Source of the DNA: Micropterix aruncella
Lineage: Eukaryota; Arthropoda; Insecta; Lepidoptera; Micropterigidae
NCBI GenBank assembly: GCA_944548615.1
Contig: OX155957.1
Location: 23,547,616-23,611,615 of the forward strand
DNA length: 64,000 nt
Direction of reading: 5' to 3'
Shown here piece by piece: positions 1-11,500 of the stretch (positions within the stretch are counted from its first letter, which is position 1; the number at the start of each line of letters is the position of its first letter). Made by a program: the position numbers and the translations under genes. The notes beneath the pieces were generated by a model. That model had not been told where the DNA came from, searched no databases, and saw only the letters and a program-made list of their open reading frames with translations.

Positions 1-230
1 GATATCAACCTCCTGCAGACGCCCGCGCGCCGTCGCTCCAGCCTGCGATAATCGCTAAGGTGATTCCGCGACTTTACACCGAGGAGCGTCTAATCTCATT
101 TTGGAAAGTTTCCTCCGGCAATAGTGCCGCAATTTCCATTCCCGGCGTTTTGCGAAATTTGATCAATGACGTTACATGCCCACAGGTCGACGGGGATTAT
201 ATGTGACCATAAGAGAGGGAACTAATGTTG
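1..230. other. GC-balanced, apparently single-copy sequence
   Basis: No open frame of note and no match to any repeat family seen elsewhere in the window. Base composition is close to balanced, unlike the AT-rich sequence that follows. It ends exactly where the first FA retroposon copy begins. It could be the edge of a conserved non-coding block, but nothing here proves that. Confidence 0.3.
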
Positions 231-1275
231 CAACTAGAGCTGTCAACTACAACGAGCTAACCCGTGTCACCTCAGGAAGTTCTAACGATATTAGATCGTT
301 CTGTCTCCCGTGAGATGAGCGCAGAAGACTTGGGACGAAAAACAATCCACAGTCTAGTTACGCCACTCGCCTGACAGAGGCCAACGCCTTACGGCGGGCC
401 ACCGGGAAAGGTAACCAGTGAGCAGCCTCGCCCACTGACTACAGTTTGGAAGTATATCCCCGTCTGGAATTAACCTTCAGGATACCTCCTACCTCATTGC
501 GCTGAAGCGGCGATACGGTGTCTACCGAATCTATCGCGGACCACGGCATCCTTTGCCCGGCTTATTCACCCGGGATCAGGTGGCCGAATAGTAGTTTCAA
601 TTTAATTTTCAACTTTTAATTTATACTTCTAAAATCTTTACAGATTGTTGAAACTTACTCTATATATGAAAATATTTCAAGGTTTATAAAGTACATTAAT
701 ACCTAAGAAACAATCAAGGGATAAACAACCATCATCATCATAATAATATTATAGTAAAATTATAGCATTCGGTTTTAGAGATTTCCAGTTTCCTACTTCA
801 TGCCAGGCTCCATAGAACGAAAATAAATTTACTATACTAACAATGATCTAAAAAATTGTAGTAAAAAGTATTTAATTCATCATGAATTTGTAGTATAATA
901 ATCATAAATAATATTCAGAAAATAAATAACTAAATGGTCACTGGAATAGTAATAAATGGTATTCAATTGTCAGAAATTATAAATAGAGCAATTTCAAGAG
1001 CAGTTGCCAAAAGGTTAACAACCACCCTTGCTCTATATGAAACATTACTGTTCCCAGACTCCCCCGGCTGTTAGTCGGAGTAAACAATCGATTGGCTGAC
1101 GCCGCACGGTGCGCAAACCATCCAGGAGTGCCCGAAGGTTGACCCCTAGGGGATGCGGGCCCGCAGACCAGCGTCCTATCCTGACTCCCGTCCGCTTGGA
1201 GGCCGCCGGATGGGTGTCGACCCGTGAGTATGACCGACCCTAAACGAATAGGTATTCGTGGCCAAACTGCAACAC
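231..1275 (-). repeat. FA retroposon, near full length, split by an AT-rich insert
   Basis: The 3' end of the element (CAACTAGAGCTGTCAACTAC on the plus strand) lies at 231. The copy runs to 600, is interrupted by 601 to about 991, and resumes with the next expected FA sequence at about 992. Without the insert it is about 650 bp, like the complete copy at 43861-44522. TTTCAA occurs at both edges of the insert (595-600 and 992-997) and may be its target duplication. FA is a family defined here from at least twelve full or partial copies in the window. No conserved reading frame is shared between copies, so it is treated as non-autonomous. No clear target duplication was found for this copy. Confidence 0.7.
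601..991. mobile_element. AT-rich insertion inside FA copy
   Basis: About 390 bp of very AT-rich sequence interrupts an otherwise continuous FA copy. TTTCAA flanks both sides. No ORF and no clear terminal inverted repeat could be seen. It may be a short MITE or a fragment of an AT-rich LINE 3' region; the class is undetermined. Confidence 0.45.
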
Positions 1276-2142
1276 AGTCCATTAGCTCCCTTGTTGCAGT
1301 TAGGCCACTTAGACCCATGTGTTAGGGTCGGCCAAACTCACGGGTCAACTCCCATCCAGCAGCAGTGTAGCCATAAGGCCAAGTAGGCTATGGACTATGG
1401 GCCCACGCCGTTTAGCCCCCCCCCCCCCACCCCAGGCCCCGAACAAGTAATCATTACAATCATAATTTTGGTAAATTGTTTCTAATAGAAAAAATATTGA
1501 ATTGAAATTCTAAGTAGAAAATGATTAATAAACTGTTTGATCGTATAATTCTAAAATTGTAATAAATAGTATAGTTGTTATAAATTATCGACAGTTGAGG
1601 CCCAGAGATTTTGATGGCCTAAGGGCCTCTACATGGGTTAATCCAGCACTGTTCAACAGCCTCGACGCAGAAGTGCGAGCCCGGGTAGGAAGAGTCCTGC
1701 AGGCCAGAGGGCCTGCAGATCAGAGGGCCAGCAGGCCATTTTCCCCTAAGAGTCCTTTTTCGGACGCTCTTGGACGGTATTCGCACCGTGCAATGTCAGC
1801 CAATCGACTGTGCATTTCGACAGATAGCCGGGGGTGTTTGAAAATGGCTTTGTTTACTTATAAAGCTTGGGTAGCGGTAAACCTTACGGCAACTGCTCTC
1901 AAAACGACCAATCGGCTACCCGATACCGGTTGAACAGCCGGGCAAATGCTGCCGTGGTCCGCGATAAATTCCGTAGACACCGAATCACCGCTACGCAAGG
2001 AAGAGGATTGCACAAGCGACCTCGAACCTGTAACCAGTCGGGAGACCAAAGTAATCTGGTTGCAACTGGAAGTAAGGGCGCTACTGTCGGCCCGCAGGGT
2101 GAACCCGGTTTTTCGCGGTAAGGCGTTGGCTTCTTACGGGCG
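1276..2142 (+). repeat. FA retroposon, plus strand, split by a hAT element
   Basis: This copy begins back to back with the minus-strand FA copy, so the two 5' ends face each other. FA sequence stops at 1362, where a 289-bp hAT element enters, and continues at 1652. The copy ends early near 2142, where a tRNA-like SINE head follows, so its normal 3' end (GTAGTTGACAGCTCTAGTTG-like) is missing. The frames visible across it are not shared with other FA copies and are probably fortuitous. Confidence 0.65.
1363..1651. mobile_element. Non-autonomous hAT element with 8-bp target duplication
   Basis: The element starts CAGTGTAGCC and ends in GGATTAATCC-type sequence finishing CCAGCACTG, giving CAGTG termini typical of hAT elements. 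The flanks are TCCAGCAG (1355-1362) and TTCAACAG (1652-1659), 6 of 8 matching, consistent with an aged 8-bp duplication. The FA sequence is continuous once the element is removed. A poly-C run lies inside at about 1418-1432. There is no transposase frame. The inner terminal sequence resembles the hAT element at 62459-62901. Confidence 0.65.
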
Positions 2143-2240
2143 AGTTGTTTGGTCAGGTCGCCTGATCTTACATAGTGAGGTACAGGATTCGATTCCCGGC
2201 TGGGTCACTATTTTACGTAAGGATAAAATTAACGGAATTG
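2143..2240 (+). repeat. tRNA-like SINE head fragment
   Basis: A B-box-like string, GGATTCGATTCCCGG, lies at about 2186-2200 and is preceded about 40 bp upstream by an A-box-like TTTGGTCAGGTCGCCTGATC. The ending CCCGGCTGGGTCAC resembles heads of tRNA-derived insect SINEs. It abuts the truncated FA copy. The body and 3' tail could not be delimited. It may also be a chance remnant, so this is a moderate call. Confidence 0.4.
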
Positions 2241-2408
2241 CATTACATTTTTTTCGATCGAATACAATAACAAGACACACACATGTTACACGCACACATA
2301 CCTACATATAAACACTTCATGGTAGGGTTGGTTGTAAGAGATAACAATATATCCGCCCATTGTGAAATTTTACAGTAAAATAGTAGAAACATTAAACTTT
2401 ATACTAGA

Positions 2409-2635
2409 CAACTAGAGTTGTCAACTACAATGGGCGAGCCCGTCACCTCAGGAAGTTTTAACGATTAGTCGTTATATCTCCCTGGAGTGAGCTCAGAAGA
2501 CTTGGACTGACTTAAACTAGGCAATGGACTGTTTTCGTCCCAAGTCTTCTCACCTCACGGGAGACAGAACGATCAAATATCGCTAAAACTTCCTGAGGTG
2601 ACTAGTTCGCCCGCTGTAGTCGACAGCTCCAGTTG
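2409..2635. repeat. Inverted pair of FA 3' ends (foldback, 227 bp)
   Basis: The left half is the minus-strand FA 3' end and the right half the plus-strand FA 3' end, so the segment is a long inverted repeat with arms of about 100 bp. It begins CAACTAGAGTTGTCAACTAC and ends in the complement of CAACTGGAGCTGTCGACTAC. The single-copy body of FA is missing. Flanks do not give a convincing target duplication. It is either two FA 3' ends inserted head to head or a foldback derivative. Confidence 0.6.
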
Positions 2636-3014
2636 ACTATAAGAGAAAGTGTGTTTTGCTTGCGCTCAAGAGTCTGCACAGCGCGTAAACCTGAAAAACA
2701 TTATCATCACATTTATTGAAATTTCACAAATGAGGTATGGTATATACAGGTTGAGTTTAAATTAACCGACACCCTTGAATTGGGCGATTGAGTATTCGAA
2801 AATAAGCAACTTTTGTTATTATAAGTAAAAAAATATATTTTCTAAATTCGAAAATCCGCGATTTTCTAAAAATATAATTTAATAAATAAATATATTAAAA
2901 AAATAAAAGACGATTGCCGTTACAGAAAGTTTTATAGCTATAGTTATTTTTATTACGGTTTTTCATGAAATATTTGTAGTTTATGTATATGATCCATATA
3001 GATACAGTATATTT
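2636..3014. other. AT-rich intergenic stretch
   Basis: No ORF, repeat family or structured element was recognised. A/T homopolymer-like runs dominate. Confidence 0.5.
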
Positions 3015-3170
3015 TCGAAATGTACTCAATCGGACCTGTCATTTGATACTAAATACTATATATTTATGTTAATTTATTGACATTTAAACATTTGTATATT
3101 TAGACAAATACTTACTTGATATTTGGACAGTTAAGGTACCCTATGACACTCGGAATGACATAACAATTCT
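3015..3170 (-). repeat. Family C repeat, minus-strand copy
   Basis: The complement matches the plus-strand copies near 36703, 50223 and 53515. Shared segments include TGAAAGGTCTGATTGAGTAC-like sequence, a GTCATATGGTACxTT stretch and runs of AAATGTCCAAATGTCAA-like text. It has no coding potential. Class unknown; it behaves like a small non-autonomous element. Confidence 0.55.
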
Positions 3171-3803
3171 TCACCGGCACGCAAGGGTTGCCAAAATGTA
3201 CTATGGAATTGAGCAATCTATTACTATATTATAATCAATGATAAAATCTTAATATATTTTCATACCTAATTATATCAAAATTTAATGTTTTTGACATCAT
3301 ATAAGCCGATTTTAGCAAAGATAAACCTCGTCCCGTAGGCCTGAGCTCTCACAGGCCGGAGTTTGCAAGCTTCTAAAAGTCTGTATAGTGTACGTCAAGT
3401 TGATCGAATCTATATTACAGGAATGGCTACTGCCGTTATTTGATTGCTACTCGCAATAATGACGGTATGTTTGAGACCGACTCGGTCCAGTTTCCGACCT
3501 CGTATCATTTCCACTTTGACATGCGGAAACCGAGGCCAATTTCAGACAACTCGATACGGACGAACTCCTGTTTCGTAATACGAAACCGATAACTTAATTG
3601 ACGAGCTGTACTGGCGACTTCATCCGCTTCAAATGTGTGATGTTGGTACCTATTGTATGGGATCCGGAAGGAGGGTGTGATAAACTTCACATACAGTACA
3701 TATTTATTTTCCTTTTATGGCACACCAACCGACAATAATGGTTTCAAAAAGTAATAAAACGCTCCTATAAGTACACCACTAAAACGCAATAAAATAATAA
3801 TAA
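3171..3803. other. Unassigned sequence, no gene seen
   Basis: Mixed composition with one balanced patch at about 3310-3690. The short open frame at 3505-3690 on the minus strand has no recognisable motif and is not called. No repeat family matched. Confidence 0.4.
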
Positions 3804-3807
3804 TTAA

Positions 3808-4621
3808 CCACTCTGCTATTGCTGTTTATCCCGTAAGGGCATGTTTGTAAATATCTATATTACTTAAGTGTAAAAGTGTGGAGCGCTTTTCTAGCATATG
3901 TTTAGGCACATATTATGTCATAACAACGTTTTTTGGAAACATTTCGCAAAGATGCATTATGGTGATTTTGATTTGAAGACTTTTACAATCAAAGCCCACC
4001 ACACTTTTACACTCAAATAATATAGTTAATTACATTATTTGAGTGTAATCGCTTGCGCGGTCCTCTCCCTTGCGAAGCGGTGAAACGGTGTAAACCGAAT
4101 CTATCGCGGACCACGGCATCCTTTGCCCGGCTGTTCACCCAGGATCGGGTAGCCGATGGTCGTTTCAAGATCAGTCGCCGTAAGGTCCAAAACCACCCCC
4201 GCTCTATCGGAAACAGTACTGCTTCCAGACTCCCCCGATTGTTCGTCAGAGTTCACAATCGATTGGCTTACGCCGCACGGTGCGCAGACCGTCCAGGAGC
4301 GCTAGAAGGTTGACACCTAGGGAAACTAGCCCTAAGGCCAGAGTCCTGCCCGAGCTCGCACTTCATGCGTGGAGGCCACCACTAGCGCACAGCGGTCTCG
4401 CACCTAGCGGTCGCGAGAGAGAGAGTGGCTGCCGAGTTGGTCGCGGGGCACGGCAGCCAGTCGGCAGCCCGTTTGGGGCTGCGCAACTGGCTGCCCTAGT
4501 GTAATAGGCTCCATAGTAATCAATACCTCGCGACGAGCAGCGCGACCGTTTGCCTAGTGTAATAAAGGCTTAAGGGTTAAACCAAGTCCCTTACCGGGAT
4601 AAACAACTTATAACAGAGTGG
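3808..4621. mobile_element. TTAA-flanked non-autonomous element (piggyBac-like), 814 bp
   Basis: TTAA occurs at 3804-3807 and 4622-4625. Immediately inside are inverted termini: CCACTCTGCTATTGCTGTTT on the left, and CCACTCTGTTATAAGTTGTT read inward from the right, both followed by ATCCCGGTAAGGG-like sequence. The TTAA target and terminal CC are typical of the piggyBac superfamily. A subterminal inverted pair occurs within it (about 3857-3885 and 3993-4023, sharing AGTGTAAAAGTGTGG). The interior carries an FA fragment at 4052-4380 and no transposase. A second copy of the left end lies at 32190. Confidence 0.65.
4052..4380 (-). repeat. FA fragment inside the TTAA element
   Basis: The segment matches the middle and 5' part of FA in minus orientation, including a CGAAGCGGTGAAACGGTGTA-like string and the CGCACGGTGCGCAGACCGTC string. 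Both FA ends are missing. Its position between the TTAA termini suggests it was captured by, or inserted into, that element. Confidence 0.6.
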
Positions 4622-4658
4622 TTAAGTATTTTTTTTTCCTTTTATTTTTGGCGCTTTA

Positions 4659-6100
4659 CACTGAGAGAAATAATCTTCTGAAATTGGAAGATAGATACGT
4701 CCCTTTTGACTCAGAAGGAAAATTTCCATCTAATTTAAATGGATATTTTGAACTTTTTTTTCCATCCAAAATTACCTTCCAAATATTTTCCGTCCAACTT
4801 TACCTTCCATTTCGAAAGGTTATACGTATACAAATTAATCTTCCGATTTCCTATTTCCTATCAAAATTATTTCCTTCCTCAATATCCTTCTGAGTCAAAA
4901 AGGAAGGTAAAATTAGGAAGGTAACTTTGCTTTCCATATTTCCTTCTGAACTGTCAAAAAGGAAGGAAAATTTGCAGAAGTAATATCCTCTAATTCCTTC
5001 TTATTTGGCAAATTATCCTCCAAAAAATCCTACCAACAAAGATGATATATTTGGATGGAATTGCATTTTCCTACCACTTTTACTTCTAATTCCTATCTAA
5101 ATAGAAGGCAATTATGGAATATTTGAACATGGACCTTCTGTATATAGGTGGATATTCCGTCCGAAGCATTTTAGGACCTTTTGTTGCGGAAGGTTAATCT
5201 TCCCAAATCCCAAAAAAACCTTCTAATATGGACGGAATGTGTAATATTCTGCCTTCTAAATACGAAGGTTAATCGCATATTTTCCTTCTAAAATTTAAAC
5301 TATCCTACCGTAAGAGAAGGTGCATATAGTAGGAATAGTCTTCCATTTCAGTTGACTGTTTTAGTTTTACCTTCCAATATATACAGAATTTCCTTCTGAT
5401 ACCCACCTAGTATCAGAAGGAAAATCTGTGCCTTTTCCTCCCAATTTAGGAAGGCGATTCGAGGATATTCCTTCTAAGCAGAAGGTAAGTCCAGTAGGAA
5501 AATATTTCCTCCCGTTTTTACATCCTGTTGTATAGGTGATAACTCCTTTCGAATATCTTAATTATTCTCTCGCAGGGAAAGGAAAAAGCAGACGGTAAGT
5601 TTTTGCTGCCGTAATTACCTTCTATTGTAGGTAGTAATTTCATATATTTGGGAGGATTTGTTTATCAGAAAATCCGGATTCGCCATCTGATACAGAAAGA
5701 AAAAACGGAAGGTATTCCTGCTGTAATTACGTTCTATAAATATTTTGCGGCCATAAACCTAAATATTTTGAAGGTAATCCATGTGAACATCAGAATTATT
5801 CATTTGCAACAAAAATATTCTTGATTCTAACCTTTAGATGCAATGAATAACCTTTCAAATATTTAGAATTACCACCTCAGAAAGTAACTACCGCAGGAAA
5901 TTTATTACCCTTCGGTTTTCCTCTCTGTTGCAGGTGCAATGTGCATGTACCTATAATTCGACGGGTCGGGCCTTCCAAATACTTTTGAAATTACCACCTA
6001 AAAATGAAAGTAAATATGAGAGAAACTATTACCTTCCATTTTTTTCAGTTACAAGATGATAATTTAGATATTCCAAGGGAGAAACTCACTCGAAATAAAT
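4659..6100. repeat. GGAAGG/CCTTCC-rich subterminal region with terminus CACTGAGAGAAATA
   Basis: The region opens with CACTGAGAGAAATA preceded by TA. The exact reverse complement, followed by TA, ends a similar region at 21938. Between here and about 6100 the sequence is packed with short motifs such as CCTTCC, GGAAGG and AGAAGGTAA in both orientations. It encodes nothing recognisable. It may be the left end of a large DNA element that would include everything up to 21938. Confidence 0.45.
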
Positions 6101-6662
6101 AATCGAGTGAGTAAATCGAAATAAAACGTCCTTCCTGCAAATAAATAAGGAAAGAGTTATGAAAGTACCCACTAAACGTATTCTGCAACCCACTTCTTTG
6201 AAATTAATGTTCTCTTGATGAGTTTCTACATATCATATTAAACATACATTGGGATTAAAACAAAATGAAACAACTGTTAATATATGTTATCATGAAATAT
6301 ATATTAATCCAAAAACTACAACACTTAAGTATAAAATCTTTCCTGGGATTGTTATTGTGCTGGTTTGAGAAGGATGAAGACCCGCAGTCAGTGGCATTTC
6401 TTCGTCGATTTCTTGCTGATGTAAAATTAGCCAGGGAATTAATGCTTTTGAGATTTTTTTTCTATGCAATATGTTCGGTATAACAGTTTTTAGCTCAAAG
6501 CCAGTGATGCCCTTCAGGTCGTCTACATTAGAATAACCATTTTCTGAAATGACATTAAAAAGAACATTATAAATAAATCATGACCTGTATTATTACCACA
6601 GGACAGGCGGCTATTTTTTGATTACGACATTTTGGCGCTGTACGCCACTGAGCTCAGTTACG
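6101..6662. other. Unassigned stretch with one short open frame
   Basis: A 72-codon frame at 6265-6483 (+) includes DEDPQSVAFLRRFLADVK-like text that reads more like real protein than its surroundings, but it matches no family I can name. It may be a relic from the same large element whose terminus is at 4659. No other feature was found. Confidence 0.25.
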
Positions 6663-7037
6663 ATAAGCGAGATATAGGCATTTAAGGAAGTGTCAAACAC
6701 CTACATTTCGGTAGTTTAAGTTAGTTTTTTTTAAACAATTCATCAACACCTAAATGACAGTAGGTTAAGTTAAAACATAAAAACTAATTTCAAAAAAATA
6801 TATATTTAGGAATCAGCGTGGTGAATATAGTCAGGTGATATTGAAAAATCAACAAACTAGAAGAGGTAGGTACCTAAACTTGAATAATACCAAAAATAAA
6901 ATTTATTCTTTTTTAAAACAACTAATCTAATCGCTTCCGCCATTATAGGTGTTCGTAATATAGGTATTAGGATAAAAACTAACAACCTACCAAAATGTAT
7001 GGTTTTAACACTTTTGAAGTGCCTATATCTCGCTTAT
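6663..7037. mobile_element. MITE with 18-bp terminal inverted repeats
   Basis: ATAAGCGAGATATAGGCA at 6663-6680 is repeated as its exact reverse complement at 7020-7037. The interior is AT-rich with no ORF. Part of its right half (AATCAGCGTG...AAAAATCAACAA) is repeated just downstream at about 7070-7120. Superfamily undetermined. Confidence 0.6.
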
Positions 7038-7709
7038 TTATTGAATCCGAATAAATATTATTGCAGATTCGAAATCAGCGTGTTAAATATATACGGGTGA
7101 CTTTAAAAAATCAACAATCTAGGAGAGGTTCCTATACAGCATATATTAAATTGCTGCAAAATTGAGAGAGACACCGACAACGTTACTATTTTATATAACA
7201 TAATAATTATTATTATTATATTTACTTCAATGCCTGGAAGCCGTCCCTGAACGTCCATTTAAACGTGAGTGGGCTTGTATTGCCTCCGATGCGCTAGATT
7301 TTGTGTAAATGCACTTTTCACAATCGAGTAAGAACCTGTCTTTTCCGAATAAACATTACTTTTTGACCGTTGACAACGATGCGCGCGCGATCAATGTACT
7401 GATCACTGATTTGCGAAGCTGGCCGGTCGCCGGATAGCGTCACGGCAGTCGGGATGTAAATCGATTACTCGGATGATCGATAAGTCTATTAACCTATGTA
7501 ATATACAACCCAACAAAGTCACTTTTGACTATGGGTCGACAAGAAACGGAGACACTAATAACATATATAATAAAATAAACGACGAAGTTTCATATCTATA
7601 TAGTATTATTAAATATCTATCTATAAAGTATATGCGTATAATATGTATTATGTATGTATATGTGTATGTATATGTGTATATCTATATATGTATGTATATA
7701 TTATCTATT
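7038..7709. repeat. Unassigned sequence ending in a TATG/TGTA microsatellite
   Basis: From about 7640 to 7700 the sequence is an imperfect TATG/TGTA microsatellite. The open frame at 7473-7733 mostly translates this simple repeat and is not a gene. The BEL element inserted at the end of this tract, at ATATG. Confidence 0.55.
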
Positions 7710-7714
7710 ATATG

Positions 7715-8290
7715 TGATGATGCGGGTACCTAGAGGTCTGGTCTCGTTACTCAGAAGAGCACTCTAGGCGGTTTATGATTTTGCGTGAGATCCGTGTGAG
7801 TTTGCTAGCTTGAAGGACCACCTGGTGTACCTTAGTACCCAGGAGCGGATATTTAAAGTGGAAAGACAGGATGTCGGTACTTACGGTTTTGTTTGTTCCG
7901 TATGTGCTGCTGGACTGCACTGCTTCTCGTTTATCTGTCACTCACTGAGGTTTCACACGAATTGCGATGCGGGCTAATCAACACAAAGGTTTGTGTGATG
8001 CGATGCGGCGGTTTGCGACGAGAAAAAACGATAATCTCGTCTGTTGTTGCGGAGCGAATACATTCGACGACGCGCCTCGCCAAGTCAACAAATGTACTGT
8101 CCTACCCGTCGTTCCGACGGGGCGATCCGTAGCGCTGGGCGGCTCAGATCGGCGCGGGTCGCGACATGTTTAAACGTGTACCGACAATATTGATTGGAGC
8201 GGAAGAATTTATAAAAGGGATTGGATTAGACAAGTGATTAGGAGGCGGAAAATTACGCTAATTCTCACACAAACCTCACTGGCGTGAACA
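7715..8290 (-). repeat. Downstream (3') LTR of the BEL/Pao element
   Basis: Starts TGATGATGCGGGTACC and ends GGCGTGAACA on the plus strand. The short open frames inside it are identical to those in the other LTR and overlap each other, so they are not called as genes. Confidence 0.95.
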
Positions 8291-8304
8291 TTCCCCCGGC
8301 CTTG
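8291..8304 (-). promoter_or_regulatory. Polypurine tract of the BEL/Pao element
   Basis: On the element sense strand, a GGCCGGGGGAA run immediately precedes the downstream LTR. This is the expected place for the plus-strand primer in reverse transcription. Confidence 0.6.
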
Positions 8305-8573
8305 AAAGGACCCCTTTCAAATGAAAGGTATAAACCTTTATGTCATGTGAGAATTAATACCCAATCTATTAACTTGAATGCACCAATCGACCCTGTGTGT
8401 GTTCTCAATGAAGCGATGTGATGAATTTATTATAAAGCGGTTATTATGTCAGCTGATCTAAATGGCTAAAGAATATAACTTAACACTAAAAAATGCGGTT
8501 GGTAAAATTATAAGTAATTAAACATTTGCGGTTTTATTGATTTGTGCGGGATGCGGTAATTCTAATTGAAAGT

Positions 8574-11500
8574 TTATTGAGTTGGTAAAGGGCAGATCTT
8601 TACCACCGGTCGCTTGTAAACCCCAGACTTGGTCCGGACAAGAACCACTCGAGTTACGGCATCTGTGCCAGGATAAATTTCTTCTATTACTCCTAAAGGC
8701 CAATGAAGAGGCGGAGAGTTATCCTCCCTCACAAGAACAACCATCCCTTTGACAATGGGATGAGACGGGGTATTCCACTTCTGCCGTACTTGCAAGGTAT
8801 GTAGATATTCCAGACTCCAACGAGACCAATAATTTTGCACCATATGGTCCAGCATAAATTTGCGTTTGATCGTAGAAAGTGGTTGTTCTGATACAGAGGC
8901 AGCTGGTAGCGAGGTTAGTGGTGTTAAGGTTAGGAAATGGGCGGGCGTTAGTGCGAGTGGCTCTGATGGATCACCACTTAATAATGAAAGTGGACGTGAA
9001 TTTAAGAGGGCTTCTATTTGAGCGAGGACGGTGTATAACTCTTCATATGTTAAAATTTGTGTACCAATTACTCGGTGGAGATGAGTTTTTACAGAACGGA
9101 CATTTGCCTCCCATATACCACCAAAATGTGGGGCACGTGGTGGATTCAATTTCCATTCAATCTTGGAAGACGTGAGGTGTTTATTTATAACACCATTATA
9201 TTCGTCCGAAGCGAGAAATGAATACAAAGAGTCTAGGTGGGACTTTGCTCCTATGAAGTTAGTCCCACAGTCTGAGTACATGGTACTACATGGACCTCGC
9301 CGGGATAAGAAGCGTTTGAATGCATTTAGAAATGTTTCTGTGCTTAAATCAGAGACAAGTTCGAGATGAAGAGCGCGGGTTACTAGACATACGAAGAGGC
9401 ATAAATATGCCTTTTGTGTGCGACACCCGCGATAACGATTGAGTACTATTGTGAAAGGACCGGCATAATCAACTCCCGTGTGGCAAAATGGTTTTGCTTG
9501 ACGTACGCGACATGCTGGCAGATCGGCCATTATCGGAAATACCACTTTAGGGTTCGTTTTGAAACATGTGTTGCACATTTGAATGCGTTTCCTTACAATG
9601 TTTCGTGCAGACAGAATCCAAAATTGTTGCCGCAGTAACGACATCAATAAATGGGGACCAGTGTGCATGTACCGACTGTGGTAGTAATCTATAATTAGAT
9701 TGACTACATGATCGCGCTTAGGAAGTAAAACTGGATGCTTACTTTCCTCACTCAGTTCAGCGTTCGCCAGTCTACCGCCTACTCGAAGTAGACCATCCTT
9801 TAAGTGAGGGTTGAGCTTGCGTAGAGCGCTTGACGCTGGTTGGTTTCTTTGTATGGTTTTAATATCTTCCGAAAAATGTACCGTTTGAACTGCCATTAAA
9901 ATGCGAGACTCTGCAGCATCTAAATCAGAAACTGTCATTTTGGCCGATCTTGGTAACTTCTTTGTAAAGCGAAGTACATAGACAACTATATGGAGTAGTC
10001 TAGACCACGAAGAAACCCGTTTGGCTAATGTGTACATTAATGGTTCTTCAGCTGATGTTGTGCTTAAAACCACTGTTTTTTCTTCAGGAACTGCTACCTG
10101 CTTGTCGTGCGTAAATGGTTGGATAGGCCAAACACTTAAATCTGACTGAAGCCATGGAGGCCCATGTAGCCAGAGCGGGTGATCAATTAGTTGAGAAGGT
10201 AATAAGCCCCTGCTCAAACAATCGCTAGGGTTTTCATTACCTGATATATGGTAAAATGTGGATGCGGGGAGGTTATCATGAATTTTTGCGACTCGGTTTG
10301 ACACGAAGGTGTGCCACCGATGCGGGGATGAATGAATCCAACTTAGAGCGACGGCAGAGTCAGAGAAAGCGAATATATTTTCAAGTCGATAACGCGGAGT
10401 GTACGTATCGACAACTACCTTTAACAATTTTGAAAGTAAGAGAGCTGCGCATAACTCCAGGCGTGCAAGAGATACAACCTTTAGTGGAGCGATTTTAGAC
10501 TTTGCACAGACTATAGTGAGCTTGTTTGGCCTGTGATCTGCGTAGGAAACATGTAAATAAACCACGCCTCCATAGGCCTTTTCACTTGCATCTCCAAATC
10601 CAATTAAAGTTAGGGTGACGTTTGATGTGACTCCTAAGTGTCGAGGTATTTCCAGGCGTTCCAACTCTGGTAATTCTGCTTGGAATTGTGACCATGCAGA
10701 AATGATCTTTTGAGGAGGCATATCGTCCCAGTCCAATTTTAGAAGCCATAAAGTTTTGATTAGCAGCTTTGCGTATAATATAACTGGTGCAACAAAACCC
10801 ATTACGTCCCAAAGCTTGGCTACGCAAGATAAAATGTTGCGTTTTGTGCATTTAGTTATTTCAGGATTAACGACGAAAGTAAATACATCAGACGAAGGTA
10901 GCCAACGAAGACCCAGAATGTTTATAGAATTTTCTTCCTTAAAATCCACTGCTTGAGAAAGGCAGTGTTCCTCGGGGATTCTCTGTAGAAGTTCATGCGA
11001 ATTGCTGGAAAATTTTACAAGGTCGAATCCCCCGGCCTTGAATAATTTAATCAGCTGAGTTGACAACTCGATTGCGTCTGATGGTGTCATGACACTTGTG
11101 ACTACATCGTCCATGTATATGTCTCGTGTCACTACTTCCGACGCTAGAGGAAAGCGGCTGCATTCGTCTGAGGCTAGGCGCCGTACAGTGCGAAGTGCCA
11201 GAAAGGGGCTGCATTTTAAGCCGAAACATACGCGGGTAAACTCGTAGGTAGTAAGAGGTTCATTTGGATTAAATCTATACAAGATGCGTTGAAATTTTCT
11301 ATGTTCTGGCAGAATACCAACCTGCAAGTACATCTGTCGAACATCTGCATTAATTGCGATAGGAAATAAGCGGAAATTCAGGAGAATGTTGAACAAATTG
11401 AGTTGGAGATTTTCTCCTGCATATAAAATATCATTTAGCGATACTGTGCTGGAAGTTTTGGCGCTAGCGTCCATTACTATCCGCAATTTTGTAGTGGTTT

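Noticed and set aside
2143..2240. Possible functional tRNA gene
   Set aside because: Has a B-box-like segment but no paired acceptor or anticodon stem; fits a SINE head better.
7747..8173. Short open frames on both strands inside the LTR, repeated at 15506-15932
   Set aside because: They overlap each other, lack domains and are identical only because the LTRs are identical.
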